From assembly GCA_900767385.1 (NCBI GenBank), contig CAAFYY010000101.1, positions 1-29,619 of the forward strand: a DNA stretch of 29,619 nt, read 5' to 3'. Positions 15,300 through 24,006 of this stretch are shown one piece after another. The stretch comes from Bacteroidales bacterium (GTDB lineage: Bacteria; Bacteroidota; Bacteroidia; Bacteroidales; Paludibacteraceae). How positions within the stretch are numbered: position 1 is the stretch's first letter; the number at the start of each line of letters is the position of its first letter. The translations under genes were made by a program, and so were the position numbers. The notes beneath the pieces were generated by a model that had not been told where the DNA came from, searched no databases, and worked only from the letters and a program-made list of their open reading frames with translations.

Positions 15300-18200
15300 A
15301 TGATGAACAAGATTACCAACCTCGCCATCAACAAGCGAGGCTTGATGATAGTGCTCTTCTGTTTCCTTGCCCTCATCGGCTATTACGCATGGAAGCAGTT
15401 GGCCATCGACGCATATCCCGACATCGCCGACACCACCGTACAGATTGTCACCCAGGTGCCCGGTCTGGCTGCCGAAGAGATTGAGCAGCAAATCTCTATC
15501 CCCATTGAACGCGCCATGAACGGTCTGCCGGGCCTCAACGTCATGCGCAGCAAGAACACATTCGGTCTCTCTACCGTCATCCTCGTGTTTGACGATGATG
15601 TGGAAGACTACTGGGCACGCCAGCGTGTTCAGGAACGTCTCACCGACGTTGAACTCCCCTATGATGCCGTTCCTGGCCTCAACCCGCTCACATCGCCTAC
15701 TGGCGAAATCTTCCGTTATGTTATCGAGAGCGATAACCTTTCGTTGCGCGAGATTACCGACCTCCACAAGTGGGTAATCATCCCACGATTGAAACAGGTG
15801 ACTGGCGTGGCTGACGTGAGCAATTTCGGCGGCATCACCACACAATATCAAATAGAACTCGACCCCACGAAACTCGAGCAATACGATATTTCACTCACCG
15901 ATGTCATCGAGACCATTGAGAGCAACAACCTCAATGCTGGCGGCAGTATGCTCACACGCGGCGATGTCAGCTATGTGGTTCGCGGCATCGGCTTGATTAA
16001 AGACTTGGAAGATCTCGGACGTGTCGTCATCAAAACCGCAGGCAGCACACCCGTGTTCCTCTCCGACCTCGGCGACGTGAAATACGGCAACCTTGAGCGT
16101 AAGGGTGTGTTAGGCTTCAAAGATGCCACACACGATTACGACGACGGCGTAGAAGGCATTATCCAGATGCTTCGTGGCGAAAATCCTTCAGAGGTCCTTG
16201 AGGAGGTTCATGCTGTGGTTGACGAGTTGAACAACGAGATTCTCCCCAAAGGAACTCACATCCATGTGTTCATGGACCGCACCAACCTCGTCAACACTAC
16301 GCTTCACACCGTTCTCCGCACGCTGATTGAAGGCATGGCATTGGTCATCTTGGTGCTCATCCTCTTCCTCGGAAACTGGAAAGGGGCGCTCCTCGTAGCA
16401 CTCACCATCCCACTTTCGCTCCTCATTGCCTTCATCATGATGCACCTCACCAACATCCCTGCCAACCTCCTCTCCCTCGGCGCCATCGACTTCGGCATCC
16501 TCGTGGACGGCGCCATCGTGATGATGGAGACGATTCTGAAGAAACGTGAGGCCTCGCCCGACGAGCCGTTGACCAGTGAAGGAATCATCAAACGCACTGC
16601 AGAGGTAGCCAAGCCTATCTTCTTCTCTACTCTGATTATCATCACCGCCTATATGCCGCTGTTTGCCTTCGAGCATATCGAGCGCAAACTCTTTACTCCG
16701 ATGGCCTACACCGTAGGCTACGCCTTGTTCGGGGCATTGTGTGTGGCAATGTTGTTGATTCCAGGTCTGGCATTCATTGCCTACCGGAAACCGCAGAAGA
16801 CCTACCACAACCGTTGGCTTGAGAAACTCCAGAATGGTTACCTCAAACAAACACAGCAAATCATGCAGAAGCCGAAGCGTGTGATTGCACCGCTGGCCGT
16901 CATCTTGGTGTTGGCAGGCGTGCTCAGCATCACCGTCGGCAAAGACTTCCTACCTCCGTTGGACGAGGGTTCTATCTGGGTTCAGGTGCAACTGCCTCCT
17001 GGTCTTTCTATCGAGAAAGCCAAGAAGATGGGTGCCGAACTCCGAGACACGCTCAGCACATTCCCTGAGGTGAGCTATGTGATGACACAGGTAGGACGCG
17101 ACGACGAGGGTGCCGAGGCTTTCTCACTCTCACATATTGAATGCGGTGTAGGACTGAAGCCATATAAGACCTGGAAATGGGGTAAGAGCAAAGCCGACCT
17201 CATCGCAGAGATGGAAGAGAAACTGTCGGGCATGGCTGGCTACAGCGTCGGTTTCTCACAACCTATCATCGATATGGTGATGGACATGGTGGCAGGCGCC
17301 CACTCCGACCTCGCTCTGAAGGTGTACAGCGAAGACATCACCCAATGCCGTCATTTCTCCGACCAGTTGGTGGCATTATTGAGCACGATTCCAGGAGCTG
17401 CCGACGTTGCCATCGAGCAAGAGCCGCCACTGCCGCAGATGCAGATTATCGCCAACCGCGAACGCATCGCACAATATGGCCTCAACGTGAGCGATGTGGC
17501 CGATGTCATCGAATATGGTGTTGGCGGTGCTGCCGTCAGTCAGATTTTCGTTGGAAGCAAGAGCTACGATGTCACTTGCCGTTTCAACGAGGAGTCGCGT
17601 ATCTCACCGGAAGCCATCGGACGCATCCAACTCACCACACCAACAGGCGCCAAGATTCCGTTGTCGCAGGTGGCAGACATCAAGATGACCACAGGTGCCA
17701 GCACCATCACCCGCGAGATGAACAATCGTCACCTCACCATACGCATCAACCTCCGCGGCACCGACCTCTCCACCTTCGTGGCAGAAGCAGAGAGCCGCAT
17801 CAACAAAGAACTGGCATACAACCACGACACCTTCCACCTGAAATGGGGCGGACAGTTTGAAAACCAGAACCGCGCCTACAAACGTCTCGCCACCGTCATC
17901 CCGATAGTTCTCGGCGTCATGCTCATGCTGCTCTTCATTGCCTTGGGCAAATTCCGTCAGGCACTCCTGATGATGAGTGTCGTACCTCTGGCATTGTTTG
18001 GTGGCATGGCAGCGTTGAACGTCCGCAGCATGACCCTCAACGTCTCCTCTGCGGTCGGCTTCATTGCCCTTATCGGTGTGGCGATACAGAACGGTGTCAT
18101 CATGCTCTCGCACATCAACAACCTGCGCAAGCACAAAGGCTACGACCTCAAGCGGGCAGTCATTGAGGGCTCCAACCACCGTTTCCGTCCGATCCTCATG

Positions 18201-18419
18201 ACTGCCACCGTGGCAGTGCTCGGTCTGCTGCCTGCCTCCATCAGCACAGGCGTGGGCTCCGACGTTCAGCGTCCGTTGGCTACGGTCATCGTCTACGGAC
18301 TGATGTTTGCCACCATCATCACCCTCTACGTGCTGCCGTCGCTCTACTTCCTGGTAGAGGAGAAATGGGGCAAGGATTACAGTCAACCATCAACAAACAA
18401 CGAAGAAAACCATGAATAA
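15300..18419 (+). CDS. Heavy-metal RND efflux pump (CzcA-like, HME family)
   Basis: The 1039-residue inner membrane proton antiporter has the usual two halves of one TM, a periplasmic part and a TM bundle. The TM4 motif AIDFGILVDGAIVMMET (D397, D403, E410) matches the DFGxxxDGAxxxxE pattern of CzcA/CnrA-type divalent-cation pumps, not the AVGAMVDAA pattern of the copper/silver pump CusA. The periplasmic segment MVAGAHSDLALKV aligns with the CzcA region ELISGVRSDVAVKV, and the position of the CusA copper Met (M573) is Asp here. So Zn, Co, Ni or Cd is more likely than Cu or Ag; the exact ion cannot be read. The 3' end overlaps the next ATG by 8 bp. Confidence 0.95.
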   Translation: MMNKITNLAINKRGLMIVLFCFLALIGYYAWKQLAIDAYPDIADTTVQIVTQVPGLAAEEIEQQISIPIERAMNGLPGLNVMRSKNTFGLSTVILVFDDDVEDYWARQRVQERLTDVELPYDAVPGLNPLTSPTGEIFRYVIESDNLSLREITDLHKWVIIPRLKQVTGVADVSNFGGITTQYQIELDPTKLEQYDISLTDVIETIESNNLNAGGSMLTRGDVSYVVRGIGLIKDLEDLGRVVIKTAGSTPVFLSDLGDVKYGNLERKGVLGFKDATHDYDDGVEGIIQMLRGENPSEVLEEVHAVVDELNNEILPKGTHIHVFMDRTNLVNTTLHTVLRTLIEGMALVILVLILFLGNWKGALLVALTIPLSLLIAFIMMHLTNIPANLLSLGAIDFGILVDGAIVMMETILKKREASPDEPLTSEGIIKRTAEVAKPIFFSTLIIITAYMPLFAFEHIERKLFTPMAYTVGYALFGALCVAMLLIPGLAFIAYRKPQKTYHNRWLEKLQNGYLKQTQQIMQKPKRVIAPLAVILVLAGVLSITVGKDFLPPLDEGSIWVQVQLPPGLSIEKAKKMGAELRDTLSTFPEVSYVMTQVGRDDEGAEAFSLSHIECGVGLKPYKTWKWGKSKADLIAEMEEKLSGMAGYSVGFSQPIIDMVMDMVAGAHSDLALKVYSEDITQCRHFSDQLVALLSTIPGAADVAIEQEPPLPQMQIIANRERIAQYGLNVSDVADVIEYGVGGAAVSQIFVGSKSYDVTCRFNEESRISPEAIGRIQLTTPTGAKIPLSQVADIKMTTGASTITREMNNRHLTIRINLRGTDLSTFVAEAESRINKELAYNHDTFHLKWGGQFENQNRAYKRLATVIPIVLGVMLMLLFIALGKFRQALLMMSVVPLALFGGMAALNVRSMTLNVSSAVGFIALIGVAIQNGVIMLSHINNLRKHKGYDLKRAVIEGSNHRFRPILMTATVAVLGLLPASISTGVGSDVQRPLATVIVYGLMFATIITLYVLPSLYFLVEEKWGKDYSQPSTNNEENHE

Positions 18420-19674
18420 GAGATATATCTTCCTTCCTGTCGCACTGTTGTTTTTTTGTCTCACAGTGCAAGCGCAGGTCCTTGTGCCTACGACGTTCGA
18501 GAGTTTCTGGCAAAGCGTCGTAGCTGGCAACCTCGGCTATGCTTGCGAACAGCTTGAGATGCCAATTTCCAAGGCAGAGATCAAGGCTGCACACATGATC
18601 AATGATGTCTCTCTCAGCGCTTCCTATTCCAACAACCAAAACCCGACGCTACAGATGGGTCAAGGCGTGGAAGTGGAACTGGGCAAGACCATCAGTTTCG
18701 GCAAACGCCGCGCCAATATCCTCCTTGCAGAAAACAGGAGTCTCTTGGCCGAAGCGCTGCTCAACGACTACCTCCGCAACCTCCGCGCCGATGCCACATT
18801 GGCATGGTTGGAGGCACTGAAACAGCAGGAACTTTATAAGGTGAAAGAGAATGCAGCCGTGGCGATGGGCAAGTTGGCTCATGCCGACAGTCTCCGCTTC
18901 GCCCTCGGCGAGATTGGCGAGATCGATGCCTTGCAGAGTCGTTTGGAGTGCGGCATCATACGCAACGAGATGCTCTCCGCCCGTGCCGAACTCTTCAATG
19001 CCCTCAATGCCCTCAACCTCTACACATCTTCGTTCTCCATCGACACACTGCTTCAGCCCAGTGAGTCACTCTCTACCGAGCGGCATCTCGTCACCCTTCA
19101 ACCACTCGTGGCACAAGCCATGAACAACCGCTCAGACCTCATGGCAGCGATGCACGAACGCAACATCGCCTACGACGAACTGCGTGTTACCAAACGGGAA
19201 CGCAACACCGATATCGATGTCTCACTCACCTGCGGCTACAACAGCGTTGTCCTCAACGAGGAGGCTCCCGCACCAGCGTTCCACTCGGTCTCAGCCGGCA
19301 TCACCGTGCCGATTCCGTTCTCACACTTCAACAAGGGAGAGATTCGTGCTGCAGAGATGCGCACCCAACAGGCCGAGATGAACTATAAGGCAGCCCAGTT
19401 GGAAGTGCAGACCGAGGTGATGCAAGCCTATCGTACCTATCTGGCCTACACGGAACAGATGGCACACTACAACACCGGTTTGCTGAAGGCGGCCGAGGAT
19501 GTGCTGAAGGGCAAGATCTTCAGTTATGAACATGGCGACGTGGGATTGATTGAGGTGCTCGACGCCTATCGTACCTACGACGAACTCAAGACACAATACG
19601 TAGAGACTCTCCACGCACAATGTGTGGCATGGGTGGAACTGCAACGAGCCGTCGGCATCGGCTTCAACAAATAA
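18412..19674 (+). CDS. CzcC-like outer membrane channel of the metal-efflux system
   Basis: The protein has 420 residues with a Sec signal (LPVALLFFCLTVQAQ). Its TolC-like fold is seen in long helices with heptads (around 75-185 and 300-385), in VEVELGKTISFGKRRANI near the start of the first repeat and in the start of the second half at LVAQAMNNRSDLMAAMHERNIAYDELRV. The ATG at 18412 lies inside the last codons of the pump gene, so translation is coupled. It completes the CzcCBA-type complex, here in B-A-C order. A terminator follows directly. Confidence 0.92.
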   Translation: MNKRYIFLPVALLFFCLTVQAQVLVPTTFESFWQSVVAGNLGYACEQLEMPISKAEIKAAHMINDVSLSASYSNNQNPTLQMGQGVEVELGKTISFGKRRANILLAENRSLLAEALLNDYLRNLRADATLAWLEALKQQELYKVKENAAVAMGKLAHADSLRFALGEIGEIDALQSRLECGIIRNEMLSARAELFNALNALNLYTSSFSIDTLLQPSESLSTERHLVTLQPLVAQAMNNRSDLMAAMHERNIAYDELRVTKRERNTDIDVSLTCGYNSVVLNEEAPAPAFHSVSAGITVPIPFSHFNKGEIRAAEMRTQQAEMNYKAAQLEVQTEVMQAYRTYLAYTEQMAHYNTGLLKAAEDVLKGKIFSYEHGDVGLIEVLDAYRTYDELKTQYVETLHAQCVAWVELQRAVGIGFNK

Positions 19675-19694
19675 TCCATCCGCACACACCACAC

Positions 19695-19728
19695 AAGGAC
19701 GGCTTCACCCCCGAAGTCGTCCTTTTTT
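19695..19728 (+). terminator. Terminator of the metal-efflux operon
   Basis: AAGGACGGCTTC (19695-19706) pairs with GAAGTCGTCCTT (19713-19724), 12 bp with one G:T wobble, a 6-nt C-rich loop and T-run to 19728. Confidence 0.92.
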
Positions 19729-19732
19729 CGTT

Positions 19733-20105
19733 CCGAAAGCTTTGCGAGAGCAAAAAGCAGGTTCCGTTTCCTTCCCGACGGTCGGCGAGAAGCAAAACAA
19801 GACCTCGGTTTCCGCCCCGACGGTCGGCGGGAAGCAAAACGAGCCTCGGTTTCCGCCCCGACGATCGGCGGGAAGCAAAACGAGACCTCGGTTTCCGCCC
19901 CGACGATCGGCGAGAAGCAAAACGAGCCCTCGGTTTCCGTCCGCGAGCTCCGCTGAAGCCTTCGACTGCGATCAAAACCGCCCGCGAGCTCCGCTGAAGC
20001 CTTTGACTGTGATCAAAACCGCCCCGACGGTCGGCGAGGCCCAAAAGTCGACAACTTTTCCTTCCCGACGGTCGGCGAGAAAGAAAAAGCCCCCGTTCCT
20101 TGAGC
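19733..20105 (+). repeat. Nine-unit 41-42 bp degenerate tandem array with palindromic cores
   Basis: Units start at 19733, 19775, 19817, 19858, 19900, 19941, 19982, 20024 and 20065, each beginning CCG and 41 or 42 bp long. Five of the inner units begin CCGACGGTCGG or CCGACGATCGG; two begin CCGCGAGCTCCGCTGAAGCC; the first begins CCGAAAGCTTTGCG. All align without gaps in their first 20 bases, with a variable palindromic core (GGTC, GATC, AGCT, GAGCTC). Many units carry a second small dyad such as CGAGACCTCG in the middle. The array lies between a terminator and the promoter of the next gene. Long frames on both strands exist because the period is near 42, but their peptides are Arg/Ser-rich and unconvincing. 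Confidence 0.85.
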
Positions 20106-20117
20106 GTCCGCTCAAGG
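20098..20117 (+). other. Perfect 8-bp hairpin at the end of the array
   Basis: CCTTGAGC (20098-20105) pairs perfectly with GCTCAAGG (20110-20117) around GTCC. No T-run follows on either strand, so it is not a simple terminator. It sits about 40 nt upstream of the EamA -7 box. Confidence 0.5.
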
Positions 20118-20158
20118 CAAGAAATCAAAAACCACAGCCAAAAGTCAGCAGAAAATCT

Positions 20159-20166
20159 TACCTTTG
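20159..20166 (+). promoter_or_regulatory. Putative -7 element of the EamA transporter gene
   Basis: TACCTTTG fits TAnnTTTG. No TTTG at the -33 distance was found. It places the transcript start downstream of a possible in-frame upstream start near 20164, supporting the ATG at 20197. Confidence 0.55.
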
Positions 20167-20196
20167 CCCCCGCTTTCCAACAAAGGAACTCACACA

Positions 20197-21087
20197 ATGA
20201 AACAGCAGATACAGAAACACTTCGTCTTTATCGTCGCCATCATCGTCGTAGCCATCTGGGGCGAGACGTTCGTCTCTTCGAAGATACTGCTCAACGCGGG
20301 CATGATGCCTGCCGACATCTTCGTCATCCGCTTCACCCTCGCCTACCTCTTCATGGTCGCACTCAGCCACAAGCGCCTTTGGGCCAATTCGTGGAAGCAC
20401 GAACTCATGTTCGTCGTGACAGGCATCAGCGGCGGCTCGCTCTACTTCCTCACCGAGAACATGGCACTTAAATACTCAGATGCCTCCAATGTGGCAATCT
20501 TTTTGGGCATGACGCCCTTGGTCACCGCCCTGCTCCTCGCCTGCTTCTACAAGGAAGAACGGCTCACAAGACGACAGATGCTCGGCACACTCGTTGCCTT
20601 CTGCGGACTCACCCTCGTGGTGCTCAACGGCCATTTCGTGCTCCACCTCAACCCCGTCGGCGACCTCCTCGCCTTCTCCGCCTCACTCTCGTGGGCCATC
20701 TACTCGCTCATCATGAAACCGCTCATCGTTCAGTACGACTCCACCTTCATCACCCGTAAGGTCTTCGCCTACGGTCTCCTGACCATCCTTCCGTGGGTCA
20801 TCTGGGTGCAACCGTTCCACTTCGACACCACGATGTTCGCACAGCCAGCCGTCTGGGGCAACCTCCTCTATCTCGCCGTCGTCGCCTCCATGGGCTGTTT
20901 CCTCGTGTGGAACTGGGTGCTGCCCCGCCTCGGCGTCGTCCGCGCTACCAACGTGGTCTACACCCAATGTTTCTTCACCCTCATCATCTCACACATCGTC
21001 CTCGACGAACGCATCACCCTCATGGCTATCTGCGGCACCCTCATCCTCATCGGCGGCATGCTCCTCATCACAAAGAAAACAGAATAG
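20197..21087 (+). CDS. EamA-family (DMT superfamily) transporter
   Basis: From ATG 20197 (MKQQIQKHFVF) the product is 296 residues with about ten TM segments and two EamA repeats (PF00892). The first repeat has AIWGETFVSSKILL and ends near FCGLTLVVLNG. The second starts at GDLLAFSASLSWAIYSLIMKPLI and ends with the usual CGTLILIGGMLLITKK. Such proteins export small metabolites such as amino acids or nucleotide precursors; substrate cannot be inferred. It is a single-gene unit with its own promoter element, converging on the outer membrane protein gene. Confidence 0.93.
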   Translation: MKQQIQKHFVFIVAIIVVAIWGETFVSSKILLNAGMMPADIFVIRFTLAYLFMVALSHKRLWANSWKHELMFVVTGISGGSLYFLTENMALKYSDASNVAIFLGMTPLVTALLLACFYKEERLTRRQMLGTLVAFCGLTLVVLNGHFVLHLNPVGDLLAFSASLSWAIYSLIMKPLIVQYDSTFITRKVFAYGLLTILPWVIWVQPFHFDTTMFAQPAVWGNLLYLAVVASMGCFLVWNWVLPRLGVVRATNVVYTQCFFTLIISHIVLDERITLMAICGTLILIGGMLLITKKTE

Positions 21088-21106
21088 CCTAACGCAACAC
21101 ATATAA

Positions 21107-21147
21107 AAAGAACGCTCCCATCCCGACATGGATGAGAGCGTTTCTTA
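21107..21147. terminator. Bidirectional terminator between convergent genes
   Basis: AACGCTCCCATCC (21111-21123) pairs with GGATGAGAGCGTT (21130-21142) with one mismatch. T-rich (TTTCTT) follows on the plus strand and, on the minus strand, the complement of AAAAAGA gives TCTTTTT. It can serve both the EamA gene and the minus-strand outer membrane protein gene. Confidence 0.85.
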
Positions 21148-21168
21148 TTGCTGTACCGTCCCGACCGA

Positions 21169-22704
21169 TTAGAAGCGGAAGGAGAGGGTAAGGTCGACGT
21201 TGTGTACAAAACTGCTGACGTTGCTGCCTACGGTAGCGTCATCGCTGACGTAAGGCATGTACTTCATCTGAGTGTTGCGCATGAGATAGGCGAGGTCGAT
21301 GCCGAAGCCTTTGTGACGGTAGCCCAAGCCGCAAGAAGCATAGAAGTTGCGATGCTCGATAGCGTAGTCGGTGGCGGTGTGGGTAGCAGTCAGAGGATCG
21401 TTGCGGCGAGCATCGTCGCGAACCACAGGAGTCATGTAAGCCACACCGAGACGCAATGGCAAGGTGGAAGGAATCAACATGATTTCAGCACCAGCCTTCA
21501 CGAGATGCACGTTGTTGGCAAACTGTGAGATCTGCTCGTTGTCGAGATAGTAGTCGTTGTTATCCTCAGCGAATGGACCGTTGCCGAAGCGGCTGCTGGT
21601 GAGTTGACAGCCACGCTTCACGTTGGTGAACATATAGTCGACGTCGATGGCAGCGCGGTCGCTGATGATGAAGCCCAAAGAAGCCTGCACCTTCAACGGA
21701 GTCTTGTAGCGATAGGTCAACGCAGCCTCAGGAGTCTGCAACTCATTGCGGTTGCCTGTTGAGGCGGCAGTGGCGTAGTAACGGTCTGTGAGGGTGTAGA
21801 AGGTTGGAGTGTGCAGTGAGACACCGACGCGGAGGAAATCAACCGGGCAGAAGATGACACCGAACTTGAAGTTCCAGCCAGCACCTGTGGTGACGAGGCG
21901 GTTGTGGAGATAGAAAGCGTTTTCGGCTGTGGTCTCGTCATAGCGGGTCTCAAGACTGTAGTTGATGTCCATGGCAGAGAAGGTGGTGCCGAAGAAGAAC
22001 ACGTCGCTGATGTTGAAGCCGTAGCCGATATTGTACTCGCTGATGCCACCCTTCTCAAACAAGGTGATGCCGCGACTCGTCACGTCGGAGTAGCGAGGAC
22101 GCCACATGGTGGAGTCGGCACCGGTCATAGGGTCAATCAGTCCTGCGTCGAAGCCAAGCACAGAGAGCCAACCGATGTTGACGTCGTTGTAGGCGTCAGG
22201 GTTCATCAACTGACTGTTGCTCAAACCTTGTGTGTAGTTGGCAAAATAGTCGGCGATGGAACTGTTGGAACCTGTGTTGGTAAAGCCTTGGAGACTGCGG
22301 TTGAAATTGCGGACGCGGGAATACGAGAAGTTGAAGTTGGACGAGAGATAGCCACGCTCACGACCTGTGTTGATGTTCCACACGAAGCCAGCATTGTTGA
22401 ACGAGGCGCGTGTATGGATAGAGGCGTTGGCCTCGTTGTTCCAGTCGGTCACCGAGTAGGTTGGGTTGACATCCAGAGAGAACGACATCTCCGAACTACG
22501 ATAGACACCCAAGGCTGCTGGGTTGTCGAGGATGGCAGAAGCATCGGCACCCAAGGCACCGAATGCACCAGCCATGCCCATATAGCGGGCAGTACCGTTG
22601 ATGTCGGGGGTAGCGAAACGCAAAGCCTCAAACATGCCTTGTGCGTTGGCTGTGAGTGAGCAGAGAGCCAATGCGGCTGCTGCAACAATCTTATTGAGTT
22701 TCAT
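21169..22704 (-). CDS. OmpP1/FadL-type outer membrane protein
   Basis: The 511-residue protein has a Sec signal (AAAALALCSLTANAQ). The mature N-terminus has DINGTARYMGMAGAFGALGADASAILDNPAALGVY, the conserved start of FadL/TodX-like transport proteins (PF03349), which in Bacteroidota are often labelled hemin receptors without proof. The rest shows alternating beta-strand patterns and ends in LTLSFRF with a terminal aromatic, fitting a beta-barrel inserted by BAM. It lies 45 bp after the low-complexity secreted protein gene and is likely the last gene of that operon. It may take up hydrophobic compounds; this is inference from the family. Confidence 0.88.
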   Translation of the reverse strand: MKLNKIVAAAALALCSLTANAQGMFEALRFATPDINGTARYMGMAGAFGALGADASAILDNPAALGVYRSSEMSFSLDVNPTYSVTDWNNEANASIHTRASFNNAGFVWNINTGRERGYLSSNFNFSYSRVRNFNRSLQGFTNTGSNSSIADYFANYTQGLSNSQLMNPDAYNDVNIGWLSVLGFDAGLIDPMTGADSTMWRPRYSDVTSRGITLFEKGGISEYNIGYGFNISDVFFFGTTFSAMDINYSLETRYDETTAENAFYLHNRLVTTGAGWNFKFGVIFCPVDFLRVGVSLHTPTFYTLTDRYYATAASTGNRNELQTPEAALTYRYKTPLKVQASLGFIISDRAAIDVDYMFTNVKRGCQLTSSRFGNGPFAEDNNDYYLDNEQISQFANNVHLVKAGAEIMLIPSTLPLRLGVAYMTPVVRDDARRNDPLTATHTATDYAIEHRNFYASCGLGYRHKGFGIDLAYLMRNTQMKYMPYVSDDATVGSNVSSFVHNVDLTLSFRF

Positions 22705-22749
22705 AGTGTGTATGCTTTATGAATTGGTTTTCGTGTTTATGAGGAGAGA

Positions 22750-23949
22750 TTATCTGCGTGAGCCGCCAGCGCCGCCACCGGAGTGACCGCCACCAGAATA
22801 GCCGCCACCGGAGTGTCCGCCACCGGAATAACCGCCAGAAGAGCGTGTGCCGCCGTAACTGCTTGATGAGGAGTGTGAGCCGCTATTGTACGATCCTGAG
22901 CGGGTTGAGCCACTGTTGTAAGAACTGGTGCGTGTGGACGAACCGCTGTTGTAGGAACTGGTGCGTGTGGTGCTGCTTGATGATGAGGTGCGATAGCCGC
23001 TGTTATAGTTGGTATAGCTGCTGCGTGTGCCAGTGGTGGCAGACGAGGAGCGTGTGCTTGTTGTTGCAGGTGTTGCAGTGCGTGTGCCTGTAGTTGTCAC
23101 GGTGCGTGTGCCTGTTGAGGTTGTTGTAGTTGCTGTTCTTGAGCCTGTGGTGGCTGTGCGTGTACCTTGGTTGACGGTCACGGTGCGAGTGCCTGCGTTG
23201 TGGTTGTCGAAGGTGGTGCGAACAGCGCCTGAGCGGGTGCCTGCAGAAGCGGTGACAACGCTACCTGTGCGTGAGCCTGTGTCGGCATAACGCATGCCTG
23301 AGCGTTCACCTCTTACGCCTTGGTTGCTCCAGCCGTAGTTGTTCCAACCGTAGTTCCAGCCATAATCCCAGCCGTAGTAGCCGTGATGATGATGGTGGTG
23401 GTAGTAAGGCCAACCGCAGTAGTCCCAGCATCCCCAGTGGTGATGGTGGTAGCCGTAGCCATAGTACCAAGGGTCGTACCATCCGAAGAATGGATCGTAG
23501 TAGTAGTTGTAGTAGAATGGGTCGTAATAGTAGTTGTAGTAGCCGCCATAGTAGCCGCCCCATCCGCCACCGTAGAGATAGACTACCTCAGGACTGCTCT
23601 GCTCTGGTGCGGCAGCAGCCGAGATCTCCACGTAGTTGTCGGAGACATACATGTTGTAGTATCCGTTGTCGAGCGAGTCGAGGATGGCGTAGTTAGGATT
23701 GCTTACGCGGTCGCCCAGTTGGTCGTCGCTGTGGAACGCCTGCAAGCGAGCTGCATAGGTATGGTCTTCCTGCATAGAGAACGACTGTTCACCTGTAGTG
23801 GCTGCTGTCGTGGCTGCGGTAGAGGTTTTCGTTATCGTTGTCGTTTTCTTGGCAGGCTTACGATAGAATTCGTTGAACTGATTGCTCTGTGCCGAAGCCA
23901 CGCCCACGAAGGTGAGGAGAGTGAGCAATACTACAAACCGAGTTTTCAT
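22750..23949 (-). CDS. Secreted Tyr/Gly/His-rich low-complexity protein
   Basis: The start chosen is the ATG at 23949 (MKTRFVVLLTLLTFVGVASAQ, a clear Sec signal); the frame is open 14 codons further. The 399-residue product has a Lys/Thr-rich segment (31-52), a more ordinary segment (55-120), then an aromatic block (126-207) of Tyr, Gly, Trp and Asp-Pro with runs HHHH (168-171) and six His (184-189) and two Cys (174, 178). Next comes a region of TGTRT/TGSRT repeats (about 215-310), then Ser/Tyr/Asn repeats like SSYNSGSTR, and a tail of GGYSGGGHSG units. No enzyme domain is visible. It resembles structural or adhesive surface proteins; metal binding by the His runs is possible. DUF456 gene lies 57 bp upstream, the OMP gene 45 bp downstream. 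Confidence 0.82.
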   Translation of the reverse strand: MKTRFVVLLTLLTFVGVASAQSNQFNEFYRKPAKKTTTITKTSTAATTAATTGEQSFSMQEDHTYAARLQAFHSDDQLGDRVSNPNYAILDSLDNGYYNMYVSDNYVEISAAAAPEQSSPEVVYLYGGGWGGYYGGYYNYYYDPFYYNYYYDPFFGWYDPWYYGYGYHHHHWGCWDYCGWPYYHHHHHHGYYGWDYGWNYGWNNYGWSNQGVRGERSGMRYADTGSRTGSVVTASAGTRSGAVRTTFDNHNAGTRTVTVNQGTRTATTGSRTATTTTSTGTRTVTTTGTRTATPATTSTRSSSATTGTRSSYTNYNSGYRTSSSSSTTRTSSYNSGSSTRTSSYNSGSTRSGSYNSGSHSSSSSYGGTRSSGGYSGGGHSGGGYSGGGHSGGGAGGSRR

Positions 23950-24006
23950 AACGCTATGTTTTCTTTGTTTTGTTTTATCTTTTGACGGCATAAGCCATCG
24001 TATCGT

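Noticed and set aside
19733..20105. CRISPR array
   Set aside because: The units are contiguous degenerate repeats; there are no unique spacers between identical repeats and no cas genes.
19622..20200. Long frames (up to 192 codons) on both strands through the 42-bp array
   Set aside because: They stay open because the unit is close to a multiple of three. The peptides are Arg/Ser/Pro repeats with no family likeness, and two unit lengths of 41 shift the repeat register.
21904..22659. Plus-strand frame of 251 codons opposite the FadL-like gene
   Set aside because: It is a shadow of the minus-strand gene, which has a signal peptide and a recognised family.
22758..23696. Several plus-strand frames opposite the low-complexity gene
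   Set aside because: Repeat-driven shadows rich in Arg/Ser or Val; the minus-strand frame has a proper signal peptide and operon spacing.
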